Source: Roseibacillus sp.
Lineage (GTDB): Bacteria > Verrucomicrobiota > Verrucomicrobiia > Verrucomicrobiales > Akkermansiaceae
Assembly: GCA_022448985.1 (NCBI GenBank)
Contig: JAKVCR010000049.1
Coordinates: forward strand, 56,137-104,792
Length of the DNA: 48,656 nt
Direction: 5' to 3'
A program made the translations under genes and the position numbers. The stretch's first letter is position 1, and each line of letters opens with the position of its first letter. This document shows positions 1 to 6,946 of this stretch, piece by piece. Under the pieces are notes generated by a model, which ran no database searches, was not told the DNA's origin, and saw only the letters and a list, made by a program, of their open reading frames with translations.

Positions 1-169
1 GAAGGCTTCCAAGGCAAGTGCCATCGTTGATTTCGAGAAAGGAGAACTCCTTTGAATCCCGTCTCGTTCGGACCCAGCCTTCAACGGTCACCCCCGTCAC
101 GGCTTCCGTCCCGGCCAGCACCTCCTTCACCGCTCTCCGCATGGCAGACTCATTACGGGTATCAGACAT
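1..169 (-). CDS. asnS: Asparaginyl-tRNA synthetase, N-terminal fragment
   Basis: This is the first 56 codons of a minus-strand gene that runs off the left edge of the window. The start is the ATG at 169. The product begins [17 protein letters not shown] and continues into [20 protein letters not shown], then [10 protein letters not shown]. The segment [24 protein letters not shown] is the typical start of the OB-fold anticodon-binding domain of bacterial AsnRS. The enzyme charges tRNA-Asn with asparagine in the cytoplasm. About 25 residues precede the OB fold, a little more than in E. coli AsnS. The catalytic class II domain lies outside the window. No clear ribosome site is seen beyond AGGA directly against the start codon. 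The identification rests on the short but highly characteristic motif. Confidence 0.85.
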   Translation of the reverse strand, partial: MSDTRNESAMRRAVKEVLAGTEAVTGVTVEGWVRTRRDSKEFSFLEINDGTCLGSL

Positions 170-329
170 TCCTGCAACGAAGAACTGCTCGGATCAACCT
201 CGAACGGAGCTTGGGCTGTTACTCGGGATTCTGCGAATTCGACCGGATACCGAATCCCCCTTCATTGAGCGACCAACACTCAGAAGAACCGAATAGCCAT
301 CGCCTCTCTATCCGCGGCAACAAGGATTC

Positions 330-1067
330 CTAGCGCAGGCCTCCCGGTTTGGGTCCTGCGGCCTTCGGCTTATCGAACTCAAGGTAAGTCATTCCCACTA
401 CTCGATTCTGCCGCGGGTCAATAGTATCTACCCGCATGCGCCGTAGGGTGTAGGCGTCCCCTACCTTCATGACATCGGTAACTGCGAATCTCTTGAGCGG
501 GCGCCCCCCCGCATTATAACCAACCACCTGCATCAGGGCCTGCGACTTCTTGTGAACCCATACCCGCACCTGAGCATATCGCCCTGTCTGGGTTGGATTA
601 GCCAAGCGCACTACCCAGCACTTCTGACCCTTAATTTCCTGGATTCCGTCCACAATTCCCTTCGGCCAGTAAAGAAACCGCATCGCCAGATCCTCGTAGG
701 AAAGATCCGTTCCCTCAATCGCCATACTCAGCTTGGCCTCGGGGAAACGAACCGTTTTCCCTCCTTCCAACTCAAACAAATCATAATGTTTTTCGTTCAG
801 CCGCATGTGAAACCTTACATCCTTCCCTCCCTCAGGCTGAGTATAGCTGAGTTGAATGTCCTGTCCTCGCATATAGAGCCCGACGGGAAATTTGGTCTCA
901 TTCTTTCGGATGTGTCCTTTCAAATCCTGATGCTGCAGGGTCGCCACATAACGAGCCGTCTTCAGCAGTTCGTCCGCTGGCGGATTCCCCTCCTGCCCTG
1001 AACTTGAGGCCGCAATCGAGACCAAGATGCCGATCAGGGTCATAAATTTTTTGGGGAACAATGCCAT
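330..1067 (-). CDS. LolA-like outer membrane lipoprotein-sorting protein
   Basis: A 245-residue secreted protein. Residues 1-25 form a signal peptide (MALFPKKFMTLIGILVSIAA...) with no lipobox Cys. The rest reads as a one-domain beta-rich LolA-like fold: an early DLKGHIRK strand, then VRFHMRLNEKHYDLFEL, DLSYEDLAMRFLYWP, KCWVVRL, VRVWVHKKSQALMQVVGYN and a C-terminal MTYLEFDKP. The DLSYEDLAxRFLYWP and VWVHKKSQALMQV patterns are those of proteins annotated as outer membrane lipoprotein-sorting protein (LolA_like family). In the family's model, such proteins carry or sense lipidated cargo in the periplasm. The exact cargo is unknown. It is transcribed in the same direction as asnS, with its stop 160 bp upstream of the asnS start, and divergently from the next gene. 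Confidence 0.7.
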   Translation of the reverse strand: MALFPKKFMTLIGILVSIAASSSGQEGNPPADELLKTARYVATLQHQDLKGHIRKNETKFPVGLYMRGQDIQLSYTQPEGGKDVRFHMRLNEKHYDLFELEGGKTVRFPEAKLSMAIEGTDLSYEDLAMRFLYWPKGIVDGIQEIKGQKCWVVRLANPTQTGRYAQVRVWVHKKSQALMQVVGYNAGGRPLKRFAVTDVMKVGDAYTLRRMRVDTIDPRQNRVVGMTYLEFDKPKAAGPKPGGLR

Positions 1068-1172
1068 GCTGGAAATTTAGCAGTTACTAGGATGAGACGC
1101 AAGGGTCGCCTCCTTATTCAAAAAATCCACTGTTTATACTCGGTGAATTCCAAGCGTACAAAATCTGGAATT

Positions 1173-1202
1173 TTGAGAGTATCAACAGAGCTCATGTTAA
1201 TA
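1173..1202 (+). promoter_or_regulatory. Weak sigma-70-like promoter candidate
   Basis: The 250 bp between the divergent genes at 1067 (minus) and 1318 (plus) is AT-rich. On the plus strand TTGAGA (1173-1178) and TTAATA (1197-1202) are separated by 18 nt, a plausible -35/-10 pair for the gene at 1318. A second possible -10, TATACT (1135-1140), has a poorer partner. Promoter rules for this phylum are not well established, so this is a pattern match only. Confidence 0.25.
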
Positions 1203-1317
1203 AGCCATACCTTGTTCACGATTTGGAAAAATTTTTACGAATTCAACGGATTGCTGCTTGCGGCTAGCTACACACGGATACTTGGATGGCCTGCGACGCT
1301 TGCCCGTTTCATCCGCC

Positions 1318-2310
1318 ATGAGTCTCCGCCAACAGCTGACCGATATTCTTCCAAATATCCTCCCTTCGAGCCCCAAGGAAGCCACCAAGGGAACCGAGTT
1401 GATCCGCCTGGTCCGTCTGCGTTTGGAAGGAGACTACTCGGATGCCTCGCTACGTTATCATTTTTCGATCATGTCCTGCGACCCGGCGTCGCCCATCGCG
1501 AAGGTGGAAAAGGGCCAGGGGTACTATAAACGTGCCGCTCCAGTCCCAGCATTGGCCGGGGCGCAGGACCTGCTTTCAATGACACAAGGGCGCCTCGATG
1601 ACTTCGCTGGGGACCGGGGCGCGGTTGATCACGCCCTGCAGCGCATCCGCAAATTCCGGGCAGCTGCGACCCGCTATTGCGAAGTCAACGGACGGTTTCC
1701 TTATCTTTTTCGTGATGCCCTCGCAAAGGACTCTCCTTTCGGCAACCTCTGGAAATTTCCCGATATGGTTGTAGTCGACTGGGAAGCTGGCGAACCAGCC
1801 GATCAGGGCCTGACCCTCGATCATGAAACCTTTGCTCTGAAACGGGGCCTTGGCCTCCCCCCCTACCGACTACAGTCAGTCAGCCTCAGGCTGCTCCCCA
1901 ACTACGAACTGTTTCGCGAGGAGTTCTTCCAGGCCCTCAGCGTAAGCGCATGGTGCCAAGGGGGAGAACTATTCTATGCCGGACCTATCGAGGACGAGGC
2001 CCTTGCCGATGCCCTTCGTCAACTGAGTAACCGCTTCGGAATCGGAGTTACTACCTTTGGCCTGACAGCCGAAACGCTCGATGAACTCCCTAGCGCAGAG
2101 CATATCCTAACCGCCCAACCTCGCGAAACCGAGGCCCTCATGGAGCGGTTCGATGTGCGGCGTATCTCGAGTCCCCAACTCCGTGATCATATTGATTGGG
2201 CTACCCTCGATGCCATTCGCAGCGATGACGAGGAGGTTCGAAAGCTCTTCAGTTGGCTCATGGAATGCGTCGACGCCGAGCAGGCCATGCCATACGAAGG
2301 CTCCCACTAG
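1318..2310 (+). CDS. Hypothetical protein with helical, possibly winged-helix N-terminus
   Basis: A 330-residue cytoplasmic protein with no signal peptide or membrane segment; the function is not recognised. The start is taken as the ATG at 1318 (MSLRQQLTDILPNILP). An in-frame start 60 nt upstream would add an unlikely Arg/Leu-rich tail. Residues 15-75 (KEATKGTELIRLVRL, then a YHFSIMSCDP and YYKR stretch) read like a helix-turn-helix or winged-helix unit. Residues 105-190 contain RKFRAAATRYCEVNGRFPYLF and NLWKFPDMVVVDWE. The latter faintly recalls the PDxVxxxW strand of some nuclease-like folds, but no complete active site can be assigned. Residues 195-255 form an alpha/beta stretch ending GIGVTTFGL. 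A strong terminator follows. It could be a DNA-binding or nuclease-related protein, with low confidence. Confidence 0.6.
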   Translation: MSLRQQLTDILPNILPSSPKEATKGTELIRLVRLRLEGDYSDASLRYHFSIMSCDPASPIAKVEKGQGYYKRAAPVPALAGAQDLLSMTQGRLDDFAGDRGAVDHALQRIRKFRAAATRYCEVNGRFPYLFRDALAKDSPFGNLWKFPDMVVVDWEAGEPADQGLTLDHETFALKRGLGLPPYRLQSVSLRLLPNYELFREEFFQALSVSAWCQGGELFYAGPIEDEALADALRQLSNRFGIGVTTFGLTAETLDELPSAEHILTAQPRETEALMERFDVRRISSPQLRDHIDWATLDAIRSDDEEVRKLFSWLMECVDAEQAMPYEGSH

Positions 2311-2319
2311 AATCCGATT

Positions 2320-2353
2320 GGGAGGTTAATCGGAATTGAGGGATTAGCCTCCC
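2320..2353 (+). terminator. Stem-loop terminator between convergent genes
   Basis: GGGAGGTTAATC (2320-2331) pairs with GATTAGCCTCCC (2342-2353): 12 base pairs with one G-U wobble and a 10-nt loop, followed by TTTC. It starts 10 nt after the stop codon at 2310, where the plus-strand gene meets the convergent fabG. A smaller overlapping hairpin (TCCGATT/AATCGGA) can form as an alternative. The U-tract is short. Confidence 0.65.
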
Positions 2354-2393
2354 TTTCATGCGTAGCGCTCCTTCCTTATGAGCATAACGCGAT

Positions 2394-3140
2394 TCACATC
2401 GTCATGCCGCCATCGATAGCAATGACTTGCCCCGTTATATACCGGGCCTCCGAACTGGCGATGTAGAGGGCCAGATGAGCTATTTCCTCAACCTCGCCCA
2501 TCTCCCTGAGAGGGATCATCTTGAGGATGTCCTCCTGCACCTTCTCTCCCAGCACATCGGTCATGTCAGTGCGGACGAAGCCAGGGGCAATCGCATTACA
2601 GGTAACCTGACGTGGCGCCAGTTCCCGGGCCACTGACTTGGTAAACCCGATTAACCCGGCCTTCGAAGCCGCATAGTTCGCCTGTCCCGCATTGCCGATG
2701 AGCCCAATAACCGAACTGATATTGATGATCCGCGCATCACTGGACTTCATTAGGGTCCGTTGAAACGCCTTCAAGGTATTGAAGGCCCCTTTCAAATTGG
2801 TTCCAAGAACCGCATCCCAGTCCTCTTCGCTCATGCGCAGCAGGAGACCATCGCGGGTGATCCCTGCATTATTTACGAGAATATTCACGCTCCCCAAGTC
2901 TGAAACGATTTCCTTACCGCACTCTTGGATTGCGTCATAATCGGACACATCTACGGCGTAAGGCTTGGCCGCACCGGGATACTTTTCATTGATTGCGGCT
3001 GCCGACTGCCCACAACTTTGCTCATTGCGACTCAAGACAGCCACCTTTGCCCCCTCCGCGGCAAAAGCCTCGGCCACCCCTTGTCCGATCCCCCTTCCGG
3101 CACCGGTCACCACCACGGTCTTATCTTTGAAGCGATCCAT
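2394..3140 (-). CDS. fabG: 3-oxoacyl-[acyl-carrier-protein] reductase
   Basis: A short-chain dehydrogenase/reductase that reduces 3-oxoacyl-ACP to 3-hydroxyacyl-ACP with NADPH in fatty-acid synthesis. The Rossmann glycine motif TGAGRGIG lies near residue 12. NNAG, the catalytic Ser of NISSVIG and the YAASK motif (YxxxK) follow in order, and the protein ends in the usual ITGQVIAIDGGMTM. The MI-PL-REMGEVEEIA stretch and the final IDGGMTM are typical of FabG rather than of other SDRs. The start chosen is the ATG at 3140 (MDRFKDKTVVVTG), 248 residues. Another ATG three codons upstream (3149) is equally possible, since neither has a clear ribosome site. It lies downstream of holB on the same strand, separated by 130 bp containing an inverted repeat. 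Confidence 0.9.
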   Translation of the reverse strand: MDRFKDKTVVVTGAGRGIGQGVAEAFAAEGAKVAVLSRNEQSCGQSAAAINEKYPGAAKPYAVDVSDYDAIQECGKEIVSDLGSVNILVNNAGITRDGLLLRMSEEDWDAVLGTNLKGAFNTLKAFQRTLMKSSDARIINISSVIGLIGNAGQANYAASKAGLIGFTKSVARELAPRQVTCNAIAPGFVRTDMTDVLGEKVQEDILKMIPLREMGEVEEIAHLALYIASSEARYITGQVIAIDGGMTM

Positions 3141-3195
3141 AAACGTCATTTGCGATAAAATCGCCTGCAAGCGAAAGACTTATTCGCTTCTCCCG

Positions 3196-3226
3196 GTCAT
3201 TTGAAAACCCTGTCTGGTCAAATGAC
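3196..3226. repeat. GTCATTTG inverted repeat upstream of fabG
   Basis: GTCATTTG (3196-3203) and CAAATGAC (3219-3226) form a perfect 8-bp inverted repeat with a 15-nt spacer in the holB-fabG gap. GC-rich flanks can partly extend the stem. The same GTCATTTG occurs a third time at 3145-3152, where it overlaps the fabG start region. It may be an operator or an RNA hairpin; there is no T-tract to suggest a terminator. Confidence 0.45.
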
Positions 3227-3270
3227 GTTCGGGGAGGAAGGCTCATAATAAATACCGCCGCCGGGAAACG

Positions 3271-4290
3271 CTATCCCCCAAAGGCCCTCAAGAAGCTCAC
3301 TTCCAGAGCCAACCCTTCCGAGACATTGGTATTCAGAAGATCTCGCAGTTCCTGTAACGTATCGATCCTCTGCAGGAGAGCGGGCAACTCCTGACCCCCG
3401 GCGAAACGGCCAGTTTCGCCGGCATATTCAGGGAAACTCAGATTGCCTGCGCCCGCCTTCTGCCGCACGGCGTCCCCCAGCCATGAAATCAGCCAATCCA
3501 CAAGCGCCGATCGAACCGCAAGATATTCGGAAGCCGCCATTGCCGCATAAAACTCCTCGCGTTCTTCCAACCAGTCTCCTTCCGTGGCCTGCTTGTAAAC
3601 ATCGGCTTCTTCTTTCAGCGCAGCTTGATTAGCTTGCTCGATTCCCGCCTTACGTGTCGCCAAAAGGGATTCGAACTCCGCCTTTAGCAATAGGGCCCCA
3701 TGAGCGGTGGGCTGATCCGCGCTACCTGCCAAAATAGAAGCGAATGCCATGCTCTCGTCCACTTCGAGAACCTGGTGGCCTGCAGCGGACTGAAGCACAA
3801 TCTCCACACAGCGGGAACGGATAGTCGGGAGCAGGATATCGGCATTCGCAGTAAGGAGAAGAAGAAGGCACCCGGGAGGAGGCTCCTCCAGAGTCTTGAG
3901 AAAGGCGTTGGCAGGCTCCTCGAACATACGGTCGGCATCCACGATCACTCCCACCTTCCACGATCCCTCCGGAGCAGCCAGGTGCATACTCTGCTCCAGT
4001 TCCCTGATCTCCTCGATGAGAATACGCCGGGATCGAGAGCGTGGACGAACAATCCGCACCAACTCCCCCTCTAATTCATCAATTGCCGCTGAGGCGGGCG
4101 GATCTTCTGGCGCACCAAAGAGGTCGATTCCTCCCGAGTCCCCGGGCGGATTGACCATTTCAATGACCCGGGCTGCCAAGTCACGCTTCCCACTGCCAGT
4201 CGGGCCAGAAATCAGGAAGGCATGGGCCAGACGCTCTCGCTGGTGGGCCCCTTCCATTAGTTCAAATGCCCTTCCCGCGGTTACCGCCAT
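3271..4290 (-). CDS. holB: DNA polymerase III delta-prime subunit (clamp loader)
   Basis: A clamp-loader AAA+ protein of about 339 residues. The start is set at the ATG at 4290 (MAVTAGRAFELMEGAHQRER). An ATG 57 nt upstream would add a tail unlike the family and run close to the divergent hisI start. The N-terminal HQRERLAHAFLISGPTGSGKRDLA is the AAA+ start with a Walker A-like loop whose usual Thr/Ser after Lys is Arg, so nucleotide binding is doubtful. This is known for delta-prime, which acts as the rigid stator. VGVIVDADRMFEEPANAFLKTLEEPPPGCLLLL and the sensor-1/arginine-finger region TIRSRCVEI are diagnostic. The four-Cys zinc module seen in E. coli delta-prime is absent. The C-terminal third is divergent. 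Confidence 0.85.
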   Translation of the reverse strand: MAVTAGRAFELMEGAHQRERLAHAFLISGPTGSGKRDLAARVIEMVNPPGDSGGIDLFGAPEDPPASAAIDELEGELVRIVRPRSRSRRILIEEIRELEQSMHLAAPEGSWKVGVIVDADRMFEEPANAFLKTLEEPPPGCLLLLLTANADILLPTIRSRCVEIVLQSAAGHQVLEVDESMAFASILAGSADQPTAHGALLLKAEFESLLATRKAGIEQANQAALKEEADVYKQATEGDWLEEREEFYAAMAASEYLAVRSALVDWLISWLGDAVRQKAGAGNLSFPEYAGETGRFAGGQELPALLQRIDTLQELRDLLNTNVSEGLALEVSFLRAFGG

Positions 4291-4398
4291 GACCCAATGC
4301 AGCGAATCCCCCGTCGGGCTGCAATCAAAACCGTTTATCCGGATCATTCCCCCATTTCCGCCTTTCGCTTTGCCCGTCCTCCCTCCAGCCTCCCGCCC

Positions 4399-4866
4399 GT
4401 GAGTGAACAGGATTCTCCAACAGCTATCACCTTTGCCTCCCGTGAGGACCAGGCCTCCGTCGACGAGGCCTCCAACTTTTGCCCGAAATTTAATGCCGAT
4501 GGACTCATTCCCGCTCTCGCCCTGGACGAAGAGAGCCGTGAGCCTCTTATGATGGCCTGGATGAATGAGGAAGCTCTCCGGCGCACCCTCGAACTTGGAG
4601 AGGCCGTCTACTTCTCTCGCAGCAGGCAGGAACTATGGCACAAGGGAGCCACCTCCGGACACACGCAGAAGGTCCTTGAGATCCGGACCGACTGCGACCA
4701 GGACGCCCTCATACTCTACGTTCGCCAGCAGGGCGCGGGAGCCTGCCACACGGGCCGGCGCTCCTGCTTCTATCGCACTGTAACTCCCGGCGATCCGTCC
4801 GCCCTTAACTTCGTGCAGGAGCGTGCCTTCGATCCCGACAAAGTCTACGGCACCCAGGCCCCCTGA
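4399..4866 (+). CDS. hisI: Phosphoribosyl-AMP cyclohydrolase
   Basis: Catalyses the third step of histidine synthesis, opening the adenine ring of phosphoribosyl-AMP. A 155-residue monofunctional cyclohydrolase without a fused HisE domain. The start chosen is the GTG at 4399 (VSEQDSPTAITF). The frame stays open upstream but there overlaps the divergent holB start. The domain begins with FNADGLIPALALDE and continues DGxxMMAWMNEEAL, YFSRSRQELWHKGATSGH. The metal-binding signature is complete: TDCDQDALILYV, then GACHTGRRSCFYR, carrying the three zinc-ligand cysteines and the magnesium-binding DxDxD. It sits divergent from holB with no other his genes in view. Confidence 0.93.
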   Translation: MSEQDSPTAITFASREDQASVDEASNFCPKFNADGLIPALALDEESREPLMMAWMNEEALRRTLELGEAVYFSRSRQELWHKGATSGHTQKVLEIRTDCDQDALILYVRQQGAGACHTGRRSCFYRTVTPGDPSALNFVQERAFDPDKVYGTQAP

Positions 4867-5065
4867 ACTTTGGCGCCCCCTGATCAGCGCGAGCTTTTCC
4901 AGAGGCATAACCCGATCTCATCCTGATCCTTGTCCTCACGTAGCGGCTCGTTTCAAAACCGAACCCAGACCGGGCCTGGTCAAGCCCCTTCCCGGGAACG
5001 AAAGCATTTGCTCCTGTCCTGCAAAGGAGCGCATTAGCCCACAATCCATACCGATTAAGAGGCTT

Positions 5066-5077
5066 AAACAATTGTTT
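5066..5077. promoter_or_regulatory. Short perfect palindrome before the DUF3108 gene
   Basis: AAACAATTGTTT is a perfect 12-bp palindrome lying 37 bp before the start codon at 5115, in an AT-rich stretch of an otherwise GC-rich gap. Its position suits an operator overlapping a promoter. No regulator can be named. Confidence 0.25.
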
Positions 5078-5114
5078 GAATTATTCGCCTCCCCAGCCGT
5101 CTCAATAGAGAACA

Positions 5115-5924
5115 ATGAAACTCTCCTGCTGGATTCTAACCACTTTCATCCTGCCTGCCCTGCCTGCCCTACCTGCCCGGCCCTGGGAAAACGACATAAG
5201 CAGCCACGAACCCGGCCCGTTTCTCAAGACTCTCCGACCAGTCCATCTGAGCTTCGAGGTAAACTGGGATGGTAAAATAAATTCCGGAAACCTTAACTTC
5301 CTGATTGGGCGAAAGGACCAACGCTACCCTCACTACCACATCTTTCAAATCTACGGCAAGAGCACTGGCCTTGCGAGAGGAGTCTATCCCTACGACTACA
5401 GCTTCACTTCTTTTCTCAACAAGGATGATCTCCAACCGGCAATGTTGGTCGCAAGCGAAACAGATCGCGACGAGCACCGGGAGACCAGCAACTGGTACCG
5501 AGCTACTCTCACCAGCAAGGAAATCACAACCCCTCACCGGAAAGGCAAAACCCCTAAGACAAAAAAGACTACTTTCTCTTTCAAAAGGGCACCGGTCCAC
5601 GACCTCGCCTCGGCCTTCTTATACCTCCGCAGCCTCGAACTCAAAGTAGGACAGGAGACGGTCATGGTCCTCCACCCTTTCTCCAGTCCCTACCTCGCCC
5701 GTATCAAGGTCCTCCGTCGGGAGGTCCATCGGGGATTAAAATGCCTCAGGATGGACCTGAGGCTCCAGAAGATAGGCGCGACCGGCAAACTCCTCATCTA
5801 CGACAAGATGAAAACAACTACGATGTGGATGAGCGATGATCGTGAACGGCTCCCTGTCGAACTGCGGAGCGAAGTCTTCATCGGGGATGTCCGCGCGATC
5901 CTGGTGGGCAAAAAATACCTGTAA
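5115..5924 (+). CDS. DUF3108 domain-containing secreted protein
   Basis: A 269-residue exported protein with a signal peptide (MKLSCWILTTFILPALPALPA). It follows the DUF3108 pattern: a first strand block with IYGKSTGLARGVYPYDYSFTSFLN, then a Pro/Lys-rich turn. Next comes PVHDLASAFLYLRSLELKVGQETVMVLHP (the family's D-x-x-SAFYYLR-x-x-x-L-x-x-G motif). It ends in MDLRLQKIGATGKLLIYDKMKTTTMWMSDDRERLPVELRSEVFIGDVRAILV, with the characteristic W-x-SDD-x-x-x-PV-x-x-x-S. The family is beta-rich, periplasmic and of unknown function, and is thought to resemble LolA/LolB-like lipid-binding folds. It stands alone between hisI and a metallo-hydrolase and is followed by a GC-rich hairpin. Confidence 0.8.
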   Translation: MKLSCWILTTFILPALPALPARPWENDISSHEPGPFLKTLRPVHLSFEVNWDGKINSGNLNFLIGRKDQRYPHYHIFQIYGKSTGLARGVYPYDYSFTSFLNKDDLQPAMLVASETDRDEHRETSNWYRATLTSKEITTPHRKGKTPKTKKTTFSFKRAPVHDLASAFLYLRSLELKVGQETVMVLHPFSSPYLARIKVLRREVHRGLKCLRMDLRLQKIGATGKLLIYDKMKTTTMWMSDDRERLPVELRSEVFIGDVRAILVGKKYL

Positions 5925-5980
5925 TTCAGGGGCATTCTCGCAATCGGCGGAATGCTCCGGCAGACCATGTGACCGGTATT

Positions 5981-6000
5981 CCGCGGGAATTGCCCCGCGG
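5981..6000. terminator. GC-rich hairpin after the DUF3108 gene
   Basis: CCGCGGG (5981-5987) pairs perfectly with CCCGCGG (5994-6000) around a 6-nt loop, 57 bp after the stop codon. It is very stable but has no U-tract, so a terminator role is likely but not certain. Confidence 0.4.
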
Positions 6001-6164
6001 TTGGCCCTTCGCTTACGGATCTGGCCAACTCGATACGGCCCCCTAATAAGGGATCCGGTCGGCACCGCAAAATCCTAACATGTAATCTGTTATGATTGCC
6101 AGTCCAAGAGCCTGTAGATCCTCTGGCTTGAAACACGAACGTCAAAAGTTAAAACTTACCCCGC

Positions 6165-6779
6165 ATGAACATCAGCACTCATTGCGGCGGCTTCTGTCAG
6201 ACCAATGGCTACCTTGTCGAGACCGAGGAAGGGGCGGTGGCCATCGATGCGCCCGAGGGAATGTTTCAGTTCTGCAAACAAAAAAGTGTTAAACCGACTG
6301 GTCTGTTACTGACTCATCAGCACTTTGATCATGTAGAGGACGCTGCTCTTTTTGATCATGATGACGTTCCCATCTATGCATCCGAACCATGCCGTCCCGA
6401 CCTGCAACTCGACGATGTCCTTCGGGCCTGGGGACTAGCTAAACAGATCGAGCAATTTACCGTGGACCACATTCTCACTACGACGGGCAGCAACCTTGTC
6501 CTGGCAGGCGTTGAGTTTGAACTCCGTGCTGTCCCGGGCCACTCCCCCGATTCTTTTGTGTTCCACGTGGCACTTTTTCAAAAACTTTTCGGTGGGGACA
6601 CTCTCTTTGCGGACGGCGGCATCGGTCGAACAGACTTTCCTCATGGAGACCACGACCTCCTTATTCATAGCATCCGGGAACAACTTCTCAGTCTCCCCGA
6701 TGACACTGAAGTCCTGCCGGGCCATGGACCACCCACCACCATCGGGCAGGAAATTGTAAAGAACCCGTATTTAGCCTGA
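6165..6779 (+). CDS. MBL-fold metallo-hydrolase (glyoxalase II-like)
   Basis: A 204-residue cytoplasmic hydrolase. The two-metal site of the metallo-beta-lactamase fold is complete: THQHFDH (His51, His53, Asp55, His56), His126 in VPGHSPDS, Asp145 in FGGDTLFADGGIGRTDFP, and His187 in VLPGHGPPTTIGQE. The GGDTLF-x-x-G-x-GRTDFP and PGHGP-x-T-x-x-x-E blocks are those of the YcbL/glyoxalase II-like group, which hydrolyse thioesters such as S-lactoylglutathione. The substrate here cannot be told from sequence. The N-terminal THCGGFCQTNGYLVET is the usual first strand. The gene stands alone, 240 bp after the DUF3108 gene and 167 bp before the next operon. Confidence 0.85.
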   Translation: MNISTHCGGFCQTNGYLVETEEGAVAIDAPEGMFQFCKQKSVKPTGLLLTHQHFDHVEDAALFDHDDVPIYASEPCRPDLQLDDVLRAWGLAKQIEQFTVDHILTTTGSNLVLAGVEFELRAVPGHSPDSFVFHVALFQKLFGGDTLFADGGIGRTDFPHGDHDLLIHSIREQLLSLPDDTEVLPGHGPPTTIGQEIVKNPYLA

Positions 6780-6946
6780 TTTCCCAACAAAGGCAGCCCT
6801 GGAGCTTCGCTCCTAGAGAAAGAACTTCGCCCCTTGGCCTTTCGAGCCAAAGCAGGGTCCGGGCTTCAATTTCCAACTGGATTGCGGGTTGCTCCTCTGT
6901 AAGACTCTAGAGAGACAGGGGGAGAGTTCCCCGAAGCAGCAGAACA

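Noticed and set aside
18..333. Two plus-strand open frames at the left edge
   Set aside because: They lie antisense to the asnS start and the spacer beside it; their products are Ser/Arg/Pro-rich without domain features.
1092..1529. Plus-strand frame overlapping the start of the gene at 1318
   Set aside because: It lies in a different frame from the 330-residue gene, begins in the AT-rich promoter region and has no recognisable features.
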